This document shows, one piece after another, positions 8,605 through 17,091 of a stretch of DNA of 64,000 nucleotides. Location: assembly GCF_037450285.1 (NCBI RefSeq), contig NZ_JAQISN010000001.1:2666001-2730000 (forward strand), in the 5' to 3' direction. The translations under genes and the position numbers were made by a program. This DNA is from Erwinia sp. SLM-02 (GTDB taxonomy: Bacteria > Pseudomonadota > Gammaproteobacteria > Enterobacterales > Enterobacteriaceae). The notes beneath the pieces are model-generated. The model did no database searches. It was not told the DNA's origin and was given only the letters and a program-made list of their open reading frames with translations. Position 1 is the stretch's first letter, and the number at the start of each line of letters is the position of its first letter.

Positions 8605-10356
8605 ATGCCGTCAGTAAAACGCTCCGTCACCCACAGCATTGCGCGCACGCTGTTCGCTATCGTGCTGCTGTCGGTTTTCTCCAGCGGGCTGGCGCTGCTG
8701 ACGCTGTCGGGTAGCCTGCGCGATGCGGAAGCCATCAATCTTGCCGGTTCGCTGCGCATGCAAAGCTACCGGCTGGCGTGGGACATCACCTCGCGATCGT
8801 CTCAGCAGGCTGAGCATATCAGCCAGTATCAGCAGACGCTGATGGCCCCCGCATTACACTCGCTCGACCGGTTTTATGTTCCCGATGCCGTTCGCCAGCG
8901 CTATCACGATCTGCTTTCTTCCTGGCAGCGGCTTCAGCCTTCACTGATTTCCGACCAAACGGAGATAAATGCCGATCGTGTTACGCAGATAATCCATTCG
9001 GTAACGCAGATTGACCACTTTGTTCTGGCGCTGCAGCACTGGGCAGAGCTGAAAATGCGCATTGTGGCGCTGACCTGCCTGCTGGGGTTCACCGCTATCG
9101 CCCTGCTGGTGATCCTCACGCTGCGCCATATTCGCCTGAAAATCGTCGGGCCGCTCAGGCAGCTGCTGAGCGCCAGCGAAGCCGTTGAACAGACACATTT
9201 TACCCTGCCGCCGCTGAGTACCGATCTCGACAATGAGCTTGGCGTGCTGGCCCGGGCCTTTACCCGCATGTCCGGCGAGCTGGAGAAGTCGTGGACGGCA
9301 ATGTCGCAAACCGTGCGGGCGAAAACGGAAAGCCTGACCCAGGCCAACCGCCGTCTGACCCTGCTTTACGCCTGCTCCCAGCGGCTCAGCCGCAGCGTGG
9401 AGGGCCGCGAAGCGTTTCAGCTGACTCTGGCTCTGGTGCGGCGCCATGAACGACTGAACAGTATTGCGTTTTCCGTACCTGACTTTGGCGAACTGAGCGC
9501 CGGGCACAGCGATCCGCAGCTGCCGTGGCATTCCATTCCACTTTACCTCAGCCACCAGCCGCAGCCCTGTGGCGTTCTGCGCTGGCAGGCGCACAGCAGC
9601 GAGCCGCGCCTGATGCAGGGTGTGGCTTCCCTGCTGATCCACGCACTGGAACTGTGGCAGGCACAGCAGCAGGTACAGACGTTGCTGCTGCTTGAGGAGC
9701 GGGCGACGATTGCCCGCGAGCTGCACGATTCGCTGGCGCAGTCGCTAACGTATCTGCGCATTCAGATTGCCCGACTGAAAAGAACGCTGGACCCGGACGC
9801 CGCGCAGGCGCAGTCGGTGGTGGCCGAGTTTGAACAGGCCCTGGTCGCCGCGAATCAGCAGCTGCGCGAACTGCTGACCACCTTCCGGCTGACCATCGAA
9901 CCCGCCAGCCTGGCACGGGCGCTGGAACAGGTGGTGCTGCCTTTACGCCAGCAAAGCGACGCGCGCATTTTACTGCAGTGCGATAGTGACGGACAGCTGC
10001 AGGCCCAGCAGCAGATTCACGTGCTGCAGATCGTTCGCGAAGCGCTGTTGAATGCCATTCGCCACGCGCACGCAGAGGAAATTACCGTCAGCACCCGTCG
10101 CGGCGAACAGGGAGAGCTGACCCTCACCGTCGCTGACGATGGCGTGGGTATCGCCAGCCAGCAGGAGCCGCCGGATCATTACGGGCTGACCATCATGCGC
10201 GAGCGTGCGGCACGGCTGAACGGCACGCTGAGCATCACCCGCAGCGAAACCGGGGGCACCTGCGTGTCATTACATTTTATGCCGGTCACGGAAACCGTTT
10301 TTCCCGCTGCGGTCATCGCCGTTCCACCGTCCACACGCTCAGGGAGTGAAGCATGA
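8605..10356 (+). CDS. narQ: Nitrate/nitrite sensor histidine kinase NarQ
   Basis: This 583-residue membrane kinase senses nitrate and nitrite in the periplasm and phosphorylates NarP/NarL-type regulators. TM1 is at about residues 12-35. The nitrate-binding P-box (AEAINLAGSLRMQSYRL) is at 41-57, TM2 at 151-173, followed by a HAMP linker and a signalling helix. A Cys-containing central region precedes the HPK7-type dimerisation segment ERATIARELHDSLAQSL with His374 as phospho-acceptor, then an ATPase domain with VADDGVGI and YGLTIMRERA. It resembles E. coli NarQ (566 residues) more than NarX at the N terminus. SD AAGGA precedes the ATG. It overlaps narP by four bases. Confidence 0.93.
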   Translation: MPSVKRSVTHSIARTLFAIVLLSVFSSGLALLTLSGSLRDAEAINLAGSLRMQSYRLAWDITSRSSQQAEHISQYQQTLMAPALHSLDRFYVPDAVRQRYHDLLSSWQRLQPSLISDQTEINADRVTQIIHSVTQIDHFVLALQHWAELKMRIVALTCLLGFTAIALLVILTLRHIRLKIVGPLRQLLSASEAVEQTHFTLPPLSTDLDNELGVLARAFTRMSGELEKSWTAMSQTVRAKTESLTQANRRLTLLYACSQRLSRSVEGREAFQLTLALVRRHERLNSIAFSVPDFGELSAGHSDPQLPWHSIPLYLSHQPQPCGVLRWQAHSSEPRLMQGVASLLIHALELWQAQQQVQTLLLLEERATIARELHDSLAQSLTYLRIQIARLKRTLDPDAAQAQSVVAEFEQALVAANQQLRELLTTFRLTIEPASLARALEQVVLPLRQQSDARILLQCDSDGQLQAQQQIHVLQIVREALLNAIRHAHAEEITVSTRRGEQGELTLTVADDGVGIASQQEPPDHYGLTIMRERAARLNGTLSITRSETGGTCVSLHFMPVTETVFPAAVIAVPPSTRSGSEA

Positions 10357-10982
10357 CCGGGACTATTTTTCGCGTATTGATTGTTGACGATCATCCGCTG
10401 ATGCGCCGCGGGTTACATCAGCTTTTGCAGTTAGACAGCCGGTTTCAGGTGGTCGCAGAAGCGAGCAACGGCGCGGAGGCGGTGACGCTGGCGCGGCAAA
10501 TGCAGCCGGACCTGGTCCTGCTGGATCTCAATATGAAGGGGCTTTCCGGGCTGGAAACCCTGCAGATACTGCGCAGTGAATCGATCCCCTGCCGGGTGGT
10601 GATCCTGACCGTTTCCGACAGCCGCAGCGACTTCTTCAGCCTGCTGGATGCGGGCGTTGACGGCTACCTGCTCAAGGACAGCGAGCCGGAGCAGATGCTG
10701 GCGCAGATTATTCACGTTGCCGAAGGCGGCCAGGCCTTCAGCGACACCCTGCAGCCCTGGCGCGAAGGCCGCGACTGGCAGGACAATCCTTTTGCTATTC
10801 TCACCGCCCGCGAACTGGACGTGCTGAAGGAGGTGGCGCGCGGCCTGTCGAATAAAGAAGTGTCGGAGAACCTGTCCATTTCCGAGCAAACGGTAAAAGT
10901 GCACATCCGCAGCCTGCTGCGCAAACTGAACGTGCGTTCCCGGGTAGCCGCCACGGTGCTCTGGCTGGAGTCTCAACCGTGA
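10353..10982 (+). CDS. narP: Nitrate/nitrite response regulator NarP
   Basis: This 209-residue response regulator has a receiver domain (acidic pair D12-D13 and likely phospho-acceptor D58 in LLDLNMKG), then a LuxR-type helix-turn-helix with LTARELDVL and ISEQTVKVHIRSLLRKLNVRSRVAATV. The sequence follows E. coli NarP (215 residues) more closely than NarL, notably in MRRGLHQLL and LLKDSEPE. In E. coli narP lies far from narQ; here the ATG overlaps the narQ TGA (ATGA), so sensor and regulator are translationally coupled. It would control anaerobic respiratory genes in response to nitrate. Confidence 0.92.
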   Translation: MTGTIFRVLIVDDHPLMRRGLHQLLQLDSRFQVVAEASNGAEAVTLARQMQPDLVLLDLNMKGLSGLETLQILRSESIPCRVVILTVSDSRSDFFSLLDAGVDGYLLKDSEPEQMLAQIIHVAEGGQAFSDTLQPWREGRDWQDNPFAILTARELDVLKEVARGLSNKEVSENLSISEQTVKVHIRSLLRKLNVRSRVAATVLWLESQP

Positions 10983-11045
10983 CATAATGCGTCAGGCAGT
11001 AAATAAACCCCTGTAATTTTCCACGGTAATTTACACTTTCTCCTC

Positions 11046-11063
11046 AATTTCTCCACGATTTAG
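11046..11063 (+). promoter_or_regulatory. Candidate BaeR box upstream of acrD
   Basis: The 18-mer AATTTCTCCACGATTTAG matches about 12 of 18 positions of the BaeR consensus that I recall for E. coli (TTTTTCTCC, A, then ATTGGC). It lies 150 bases before acrD, a known BaeSR target in E. coli. A second TTTCTCC just upstream (11038-11044) makes a partial direct repeat. Support is moderate. Confidence 0.4.
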
Positions 11064-11214
11064 ATCGGCCAGGCAGGTAAAGTGGTGAATCGATGGAGCC
11101 TGTTGAATCGGTTAATAAATCCGCTCCGCACCGGACGCCTCATTTCAGCGCCAAACGGATCTGGCTGGTGAATTCTTTTTCTTTCTATTCCGATAATCAG
11201 CTGCGGAGCTTGCA

Positions 11215-14200
11215 ATGGCGAACTTTTTTATCGACCGCCCCATTTTTGCCTGGGTGCTGGCGATTATTCTCTGCCTTACCGGCGGCCTGGCGATTATGTC
11301 GCTACCGGTAGAACAGTATCCCGATCTGGCCCCGCCTAACGTTCGTATCACCGCAAACTACCCCGGAGCGTCTGCCGAAACGCTGGAAAATACCGTCACT
11401 CAGGTTATCGAGCAGAACATGACCGGCATCGACAACCTGATGTATATGTCGTCGCAGAGCAGCAATACCGGCCAGGCCACCATTACGCTGACCTTTGAAG
11501 CGGGCACCAATCCCGATGAAGCGCGCCAGCAGGTGCAGAACCAGCTGCAGACCGCGCTGCGAAAACTGCCTCAGGATGTGCAGTCCCAGGGCGTCACGGT
11601 GAATAAAACCGGGGACACCAATATTCTGATGGTGGCCTTCGTGTCCACCGACGGCAGTATGGACAAGCAGGATATCTCTGACTACGTGGCCAGTAATATC
11701 CAGGATCCGCTGAGCCGTATTGACGGCGTCGGCCAGGTGGATGCCTACGGATCTCAGTACGCGATGCGTATCTGGCTCGATCCCAACAAATTGATTAACT
11801 ACTCGCTGACCACCGGCGATGTGGTCAGCGCCATTGAATCACAAAACAGTCAGGTCGCCGTGGGCCAGCTGGGCGGGCTGCCGTCCGTTGACCGGCAGGC
11901 GCTGAACGCCACCGTGAATTCCCAGTCGCTGCTGCAAACCCCACAGCAGTTCCGCGACATCACCCTGCGCGTTAATACCGACGGTTCCGTGGTCACCCTG
12001 GGCGATGTGGCCCAGGTGGAGCTGGGTGCCGAGAAATATGATTACCTCAGCCGCTATAACGGCATGGCCGCATCCGGGCTGGGCGTGAAGCTGGCTTCCG
12101 GCGCGAATGAACTGCAGACGGATACGCTGGTTCGCGCCCGCCTTGATGAACTGTCGCACTACTTCCCGCACGGGCTGGAAGCCAAAATCGCATTCGAAAC
12201 CACGCCGTTCGTTAAGGCGTCGATTGAGGACGTGGTGAAAACGCTGTTTGAGGCGGTCCTGCTGGTGTTCCTGGTGATGTATCTGTTCCTGCAGAATTTC
12301 CGCGCCACGCTGATCCCGACCATTGCCGTGCCGGTGGTGCTGTTTGGCACCTTCGGCGTGCTCTATGCCTTCGGCTACAGCATCAACACCCTGACCATGT
12401 TTGCCATGGTGCTGGCAATCGGCCTGCTGGTGGATGATGCCATTGTGGTAGTGGAAAACGTTGAACGAATAATGAGTGAAGAAGGGCTCTCGCCGCGAGA
12501 GGCCACGCGTAAGTCGATGGGCCAGATTCAGGGCGCGCTGGTCGGTATTGCGCTGGTGCTGTCGGCGGTCTTTATCCCGATGGCCTTCTTCGGCGGCACC
12601 ACTGGAGCAATTTACCGCCAGTTCTCGGTCACCATCGTGTCGGCCATGGTGCTGTCGGTGCTGGTGGCGATGATCCTCACCCCCGCCCTGTGCGCCACCC
12701 TGCTCAAGCCGCTCGAACAGGGGCATCATCACGGTCGCCGTGGATTCTTCGGCTGGTTTAACCGCATGTTTAATCGCAACGCGGAACGCTACGAGCGCGG
12801 CGTCGGGCGCATTCTGGCGAAGGGCGGCCGCTGGCTGGTGCTCTATCTGGCACTGATGGCTATTATGGCCTTCCTGTTCCTGCGCCTGCCAACCTCGTTC
12901 CTGCCGCTGGAAGATCGCGGGATTTTCACCACTCAGGTTCAGCTTCCGTCCGGTTCCACGCTGCAGCAGACCATGAAGGTGGTGCAGAAAGTTGAACACT
13001 ACTATCTGACCTCAGAGAAAAATAACGTGGTGTCGGTATTTGCCACCGTCGGTGCCGGACCCGGCGGTAACGGGCAGAATGTGGCGCGTCTTTTCGTTCG
13101 TCTGAAAGACTGGAAGGAACGTACAGCCAGCGATAACTCCTCGTTTGCGATCATTGAACGGGCAACCAAAGCGTTTGAGAACATCACTGAAGCCCGCGTG
13201 ATCGCCAGCAGCCCGTCCGCCATTACCGGGCTGGGCAACTCGGCCGGTTTTGATATGGAATTGCAGGATCACGCCGGGCTGGGTCATGCCGCCCTGATGA
13301 ATGCCCGCGATACGCTGCTGGAAAAAGCCAAAAACAATGCGTCGCTGACCCGCGTGCGCCACAACGGACTGGACGACAGCCCGCAGCTGCGCATCGATAT
13401 CGACCAGCGCAAAGCGCAGGCGCTGGGCGTGTCGCTCGACGATATTAACAGCACGCTGCAAACCGGCTGGGGGTCCACCTACGTCAACGACTTCCTCGAT
13501 CGCGGCAGGGTGAAAAAAGTCTACGTTCAGGCGGCGGCGAAATACCGCATGCTGCCGGACGACATCAACAAATGGTACGTCAGAAACACCAGCGGGCAGA
13601 TGGTGCCGTTCAGCGCCTTCGCCAGCTCGCGCTGGGAAACCGGTTCGCCGCGTCTGGAACGCTACAACGGCTATTCGGCGGTGGAGATCGTCGGGGAATC
13701 CGCAGCGGGCGTCAGCAACGGAACGGCAATGGACATTATGGAAAATCTGGTCAGTCAGTTGCCCACCGGCATCGGCCTGCAGTGGACGGGTGCCTCACTG
13801 CAGGAGCGTATGACCGGGGCACAGGCACCGGCACTGTATGCCCTCTCGCTGCTGGTGGTCTTCCTCTGCCTGGCCGCCCTCTATGAGAGCTGGTCTATTC
13901 CCTTCTCGGTGATGCTGGTGGTGCCGCTGGGGGTGATCGGCGCGCTGGTGGCCACCTGGCTGCGCGGGCTGGAAAATGACGTTTACTTCCAGGTCGGGCT
14001 GCTGACGGTGATCGGGCTGTCGGCGAAGAACGCCATTCTGATCGTTGAATTTGCCAATGAACTGAACACGCGTGGCCACGATTTAATTGAGGCGACACTT
14101 GAAGCATCCCGGCAGCGTCTGCGGCCTATCCTGATGACCTCGCTGGCGTTTATCTTCGGCGTGCTGCCGATGGCAACCAGCAGCGGTGCAGGCTCCAGCA

Positions 14201-14328
14201 GCCAGCATGCAGTAGGAACGGGGGTAATGGGAGGGATGATTTCAGCCACGGTGCTGGCCATCTTCTTTGTGCCGCTGTTCTTTATGCTGGTGCGGCGGCG
14301 CTTCCCACTAAAAGAAAAGCTTAAATAA
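11215..14328 (+). CDS. acrD: Multidrug efflux RND permease AcrD
   Basis: This 1037-residue inner-membrane RND pump works with AcrA and TolC-type partners and exports aminoglycosides and other hydrophilic amphiphiles. Its length equals E. coli AcrD and identity is high throughout. The protein opens with ANFFIDRPIFAWVLAI, has two large periplasmic loops and twelve membrane helices, and carries the proton-relay Asp pair in GLLVDDAIVVVENVERIMSEEGL plus the TM10 Lys in IGLSAKNAILIVEFA. GGAG lies upstream of the ATG. No acrA or tolC is adjacent, as in E. coli where acrD is solitary. A BaeR-like site upstream and a strong terminator downstream mark it as a single transcription unit. Confidence 0.96.
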   Translation: MANFFIDRPIFAWVLAIILCLTGGLAIMSLPVEQYPDLAPPNVRITANYPGASAETLENTVTQVIEQNMTGIDNLMYMSSQSSNTGQATITLTFEAGTNPDEARQQVQNQLQTALRKLPQDVQSQGVTVNKTGDTNILMVAFVSTDGSMDKQDISDYVASNIQDPLSRIDGVGQVDAYGSQYAMRIWLDPNKLINYSLTTGDVVSAIESQNSQVAVGQLGGLPSVDRQALNATVNSQSLLQTPQQFRDITLRVNTDGSVVTLGDVAQVELGAEKYDYLSRYNGMAASGLGVKLASGANELQTDTLVRARLDELSHYFPHGLEAKIAFETTPFVKASIEDVVKTLFEAVLLVFLVMYLFLQNFRATLIPTIAVPVVLFGTFGVLYAFGYSINTLTMFAMVLAIGLLVDDAIVVVENVERIMSEEGLSPREATRKSMGQIQGALVGIALVLSAVFIPMAFFGGTTGAIYRQFSVTIVSAMVLSVLVAMILTPALCATLLKPLEQGHHHGRRGFFGWFNRMFNRNAERYERGVGRILAKGGRWLVLYLALMAIMAFLFLRLPTSFLPLEDRGIFTTQVQLPSGSTLQQTMKVVQKVEHYYLTSEKNNVVSVFATVGAGPGGNGQNVARLFVRLKDWKERTASDNSSFAIIERATKAFENITEARVIASSPSAITGLGNSAGFDMELQDHAGLGHAALMNARDTLLEKAKNNASLTRVRHNGLDDSPQLRIDIDQRKAQALGVSLDDINSTLQTGWGSTYVNDFLDRGRVKKVYVQAAAKYRMLPDDINKWYVRNTSGQMVPFSAFASSRWETGSPRLERYNGYSAVEIVGESAAGVSNGTAMDIMENLVSQLPTGIGLQWTGASLQERMTGAQAPALYALSLLVVFLCLAALYESWSIPFSVMLVVPLGVIGALVATWLRGLENDVYFQVGLLTVIGLSAKNAILIVEFANELNTRGHDLIEATLEASRQRLRPILMTSLAFIFGVLPMATSSGAGSSSQHAVGTGVMGGMISATVLAIFFVPLFFMLVRRRFPLKEKLK

Positions 14329-14330
14329 AC

Positions 14331-14358
14331 AAAAGGCAGCCGGATGGCTGCCTTTTTT
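14331..14358 (+). terminator. Terminator of acrD
   Basis: GGCAGCC (14335-14341), a GGAT loop, GGCTGCC (14346-14352) and six Ts form a canonical intrinsic terminator directly after the acrD stop. The preceding A run lets it work on the minus strand too, where it would end ypfM transcripts. Confidence 0.93.
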
Positions 14359-14421
14359 AATACGGGTTACTGAAGATAAAGCTACCTGGTTTGCCACCGC
14401 GCTTTTCTCTAGCAGAACGAA

Positions 14422-14481
14422 TTACTTACGTAACATCGCTTCGATAAAGTCTTTCCAGTTCCCTAGTTCTAAGTCGATCAT
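14422..14481 (-). CDS. ypfM: Small protein YpfM (19 residues)
   Basis: A short minus-strand frame encodes MIDLELGNWKDFIEAMLRK, nearly the same as the 19-residue E. coli YpfM as I remember it (MIERELGNWKDFIEVMLRK). It lies in the same place, between acrD and yffB. Two ATGs occur in tandem (14484 and 14481); the second is better spaced from AGAGG. The peptide is likely an amphipathic helix; I know of no settled function. Conservation of position and sequence argues that it is a real gene although it is very short. Confidence 0.85.
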   Translation of the reverse strand: MIDLELGNWKDFIEAMLRK

Positions 14482-14656
14482 CATTGCCTCTCTTTTTTGT
14501 GGGGCTATTTTAGAAGCAATATGGCGAGAAGAACAGACGGAGATCTCATTTACAGCAATTGAAGAAACCGTTCAGGATGGAATTTTGCAAGATATGTGCT
14601 ATTGCGCACAATTTGTACAAGAGCAGACATTGGCCCCGCCGGGGGCCTCAGCCCGG

Positions 14657-14851
14657 TTACTTGAGGATGATGATTTTGTCGTAACCGCCGCTCTCGCTGT
14701 CGATATGCGTTTTGGCATCAGGATAGTCACGCATCACGGCTTCAACGACATGCGCAAAGTCGTCACAGCGGCTCTTTTTCTTCCGTGTGAGAATAATTGT
14801 GGACTGGGTCTCTTCCACCGTATGTACGGCAGACTCTTTCAAATAGTTCAT
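14657..14851 (-). CDS. Hypothetical 64-residue protein
   Basis: I do not recognise this protein. The frame starts at 14851 with ATG and has a very strong ribosome site (AGGAGGAGG) six bases upstream, which is the main support. The sequence is hydrophilic with no signal or membrane segment. It has a basic patch TRKKKSRCDD, a predicted central helix (FAHVVEAVMRDYPDAKTHID) and ends in GGYDKIIILK, suggesting a small alpha/beta fold. A GC-rich hairpin without a T run (14632-14645) follows the stop. It shares the strand of ypfM, 170 bases downstream of it in transcription. Confidence 0.6.
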   Translation of the reverse strand: MNYLKESAVHTVEETQSTIILTRKKKSRCDDFAHVVEAVMRDYPDAKTHIDSESGGYDKIIILK

Positions 14852-15241
14852 GGTTCCCCTCCTCCTGAATAATGGGCCTTCACCCTGAAGATTTTTTGCT
14901 CGCAGCTATTATCCTGCTTTGCCTTCTTCCGAATATAGATGAATCCCACAAAAAACAGAAGGGTACGAGTGTCTGAGTTTTGCCCCGGGGCATCAAAAGT
15001 TCTGCCCTCTCTGCGATCTGTGATAACGGGCTGATTAATCGGCAAAGAAAACCACCGATAAACCTGCCGGTGGCCTGCCCGGCATCCGCGCCTCATTCCG
15101 CAAATTGTTCATCCGTTAATCACCACCCGATGGCGTTTTCGGACGCCAATCTGAGATGCACAAGGCGATCTGGCCCTCCCAACAGTGTGATTCTGTGGAA
15201 TAATACCTCTCTGAACGTTTCCCGATGACAGGTAGAGCTTT
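14852..15241. other. Intergenic region between the 64-residue gene and yffB
   Basis: No gene is supported. A hairpin with stem CCACCG/CGGTGG (15052-15073) is followed by T-rich sequence on the minus strand and looks like a terminator with no gene to serve. The yffB promoter should lie near 15150-15230. Confidence 0.5.
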
Positions 15242-15625
15242 ATGACATCTGAAAATACGCAAAACACGCTGACCATGTACGGCATCAAAAACTGCGACAC
15301 CATCAAAAAGGCACGCAGGTATCTGGAAGCCAGTAATACGGATTATCAATTCCACGATTATCGCGCCGACGGACTGGACGCGGCGCTGCTCGGCAAGTTT
15401 ATTGCCGTTCTCGGCTGGGAGCCGTTGCTGAACACGCGCGGCACCACCTGGCGCAAACTGGACGAGGCGACGCGTGAAGCGGTGAATAATGCAGCAGCCG
15501 CACAGGAACTGATGCTGGCAATGCCCGCAATCATCAAACGCCCGTTGCTCTGCGCCGCGGACGGCTCTATGCTGCTGGGCTTCAGTGAAGCCACCTATCA
15601 GCAGTTTATTCAGGAGAAGTGTTAA
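15242..15625 (+). CDS. yffB: ArsC-family thioredoxin-fold protein YffB
   Basis: This 127-residue protein belongs to the ArsC/Spx fold group. It shows the N-terminal GIKNCDTIKKAR motif with a single Cys, the central FHDYRADGLD, the LLNTRGTTWRKL segment and the Arg in IIKRPLL, all as in E. coli YffB (118 residues). YffB binds glutathione in vitro and is not thought to be the main arsenate reductase; its physiological role is unclear. ATG at 15242 adds about nine N-terminal residues to the E. coli form. Its stop is two bases before the dapE ATG, giving the same yffB-dapE operon as in E. coli. Confidence 0.9.
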   Translation: MTSENTQNTLTMYGIKNCDTIKKARRYLEASNTDYQFHDYRADGLDAALLGKFIAVLGWEPLLNTRGTTWRKLDEATREAVNNAAAAQELMLAMPAIIKRPLLCAADGSMLLGFSEATYQQFIQEKC

Positions 15626-15627
15626 TT

Positions 15628-16755
15628 ATGTATTGTCCGGTCATTGAGTTGACGCAGCAGCTTATTCGTCGCCCTTCCCTCAGCCCGGATGATGCCGGTT
15701 GCCAGGCCATTCTGATTGCGCGCCTTCAGGCGCTGGGTTTTACCGTTGAGCCAATGAACTTTGGCGATACCCTGAATTTCTGGGCATGGCGCGGTCAGGG
15801 CGAAACGCTGGCCTTTGCCGGACACACCGACGTGGTGCCAACCGGCGATGCCAACCGCTGGATCAACCCGCCGTTTGAACCCACCATCCGCGACGGCATG
15901 CTGTTTGGTCGCGGCGCGGCGGATATGAAAGGGTCGCTGGCAGCGATGGTGGTTGCCGCCGAGCGCTTTGTTGCCGCCCACCCGCAGCATAAAGGTCGCC
16001 TGGCCTTCCTGATCACCTCCGACGAAGAGGCCTCCGCCACAAACGGAACGGTCAAAGTGGTTGAAGCGCTGATGGCGCGCAACGAGCGCCTGGACTACTG
16101 CCTGGTCGGTGAGCCTTCCAGCACCGAAGTGGTCGGCGACGTGGTGAAAAACGGTCGTCGCGGTTCGATTACCGCCAATCTGACGCTTCACGGCGTACAG
16201 GGGCACGTGGCCTATCCGCACCTCGCCGATAACCCGGTGCATCGTGCGCTGCCCGCGCTGAACGAACTGGTCGCTACCGAATGGGATCGCGGCAACGAGT
16301 TCTTCCCCCCTACCAGCATGCAGATTGCCAACGTGCAGGCGGGGACCGGCAGCAACAACGTGATTCCGGGCGATTTCTTCGTGCAGTTTAACTTCCGCTT
16401 CAGCACCGAACTGACCGATGCGCTGATCAAACAGCGGGTACAGGAGCTGCTCGATCGCCACCAGCTGCGCTACAGCATTGAGTGGAAGCTTTCCGGCCAG
16501 CCGTTCCTGACTTCACGCGGCAAGCTGGTGGATGCGGTGGTTAACGCGGTTGAGCACTATAATGAGATCAGGCCGCAGCTTGAAACGACCGGCGGTACCT
16601 CTGACGGGCGCTTTATTGCCCGTATGGGCGCGCAGGTGGTAGAGCTTGGACCGGTGAACGCCAGCATTCACAAGATCAACGAGTGCGTGAAGGCCGCCGA
16701 TCTCCAGCTGCTGAGCCGCATGTACCAGCGCATTATGGAACAGCTGATCGCGTAA
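15628..16755 (+). CDS. dapE: N-succinyl-L,L-diaminopimelate desuccinylase DapE
   Basis: This 375-residue metallohydrolase (M20 family) removes succinate from N-succinyl-LL-diaminopimelate, a step to meso-diaminopimelate for peptidoglycan and lysine. Metal ligands appear in FAGHTDVVP (His and nearby Asp), GRGAADMKG (bridging Asp), SDEEAS (catalytic Glu) and a late His in NASIHKINE. Length equals E. coli DapE. The ATG at 15628 (MYCPVIELTQQL) aligns with the E. coli start; an earlier GTG at 15619 overlaps yffB. dapA lies further along in this window. Confidence 0.97.
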   Translation: MYCPVIELTQQLIRRPSLSPDDAGCQAILIARLQALGFTVEPMNFGDTLNFWAWRGQGETLAFAGHTDVVPTGDANRWINPPFEPTIRDGMLFGRGAADMKGSLAAMVVAAERFVAAHPQHKGRLAFLITSDEEASATNGTVKVVEALMARNERLDYCLVGEPSSTEVVGDVVKNGRRGSITANLTLHGVQGHVAYPHLADNPVHRALPALNELVATEWDRGNEFFPPTSMQIANVQAGTGSNNVIPGDFFVQFNFRFSTELTDALIKQRVQELLDRHQLRYSIEWKLSGQPFLTSRGKLVDAVVNAVEHYNEIRPQLETTGGTSDGRFIARMGAQVVELGPVNASIHKINECVKAADLQLLSRMYQRIMEQLIA

Positions 16756-16773
16756 GCGTTCTGAGGTGAGGAT

Positions 16774-16962
16774 ATGGAATTTTTTAAAGAGTACTGGTGG
16801 ATCCTGGTGATCCTGCTGATGGTCGGCATTCTGATGAACGTCTATAAAGACCTGAAGCGCATCGATCATAAAAAGTTTCTGGATAACAAGCCGGAGCTGC
16901 CGCCTCATCGCGACTTCAACCACAAGTGGGATGATGAAGACGACTGGCCGAAGAAGAAGTAA
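16774..16962 (+). CDS. ypfN: Small membrane protein YpfN (UPF0370)
   Basis: This 62-residue protein has one N-terminal membrane helix (YWWILVILLMVGILMNVY, residues 7-24) and a charged tail with HKKFLDNKPELPPHRDFN and a terminal DDWPKKK. It matches E. coli YpfN (66 residues) in sequence and position, 18 bases after dapE, with GAGGTGAGG as ribosome site. Function is unknown; the topology suggests an inner-membrane protein with a cytoplasmic tail. Confidence 0.92.
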   Translation: MEFFKEYWWILVILLMVGILMNVYKDLKRIDHKKFLDNKPELPPHRDFNHKWDDEDDWPKKK

Positions 16963-17001
16963 CCTGCCCTTCACTCAAATCTGCATCTGAAAAACGCCAA
17001 A

Positions 17002-17027
17002 CGGCTCTGGAATCGCTTCCAGAGCCG
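17002..17027 (+). terminator. Strong hairpin after the dapE-ypfN operon
   Basis: An 11-bp perfect stem (CGGCTCTGGAA/TTCCAGAGCCG) with a TCGC loop lies 40 bases after ypfN. No T run follows; instead the brnTA promoter begins four bases later. An A-rich stretch on its left could make it work on the minus strand. Confidence 0.6.
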
Positions 17028-17030
17028 CTA

Positions 17031-17069
17031 TTGACATGCTCATAATTCAACCTATCCTGTAGTTACAGG
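17031..17069 (+). promoter_or_regulatory. brnTA promoter with BrnA-type operator palindrome
   Basis: TTGACA (17031-17036) and TATCCT (17053-17058) at 16-bp spacing form a near-consensus promoter. The perfect inverted repeat CCTGTA-GT-TACAGG (17056-17069) overlaps the -10 element and lies just before brnT. This is the arrangement expected for autorepression by the BrnA antitoxin. Confidence 0.75.
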
Positions 17070-17091
17070 AATGTTGTTACATGGAGCAAGG

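Noticed and set aside
11839..12999. A 386-codon open frame on the minus strand opposite acrD
   Set aside because: Composition (His, Gln, Arg rich) is typical of antisense shadows, and acrD is near identical to its E. coli homologue over the whole stretch.
14848..15306. Minus-strand frames before yffB
   Set aside because: Low-complexity translation without motif; they cross the yffB promoter region and overlap its start.
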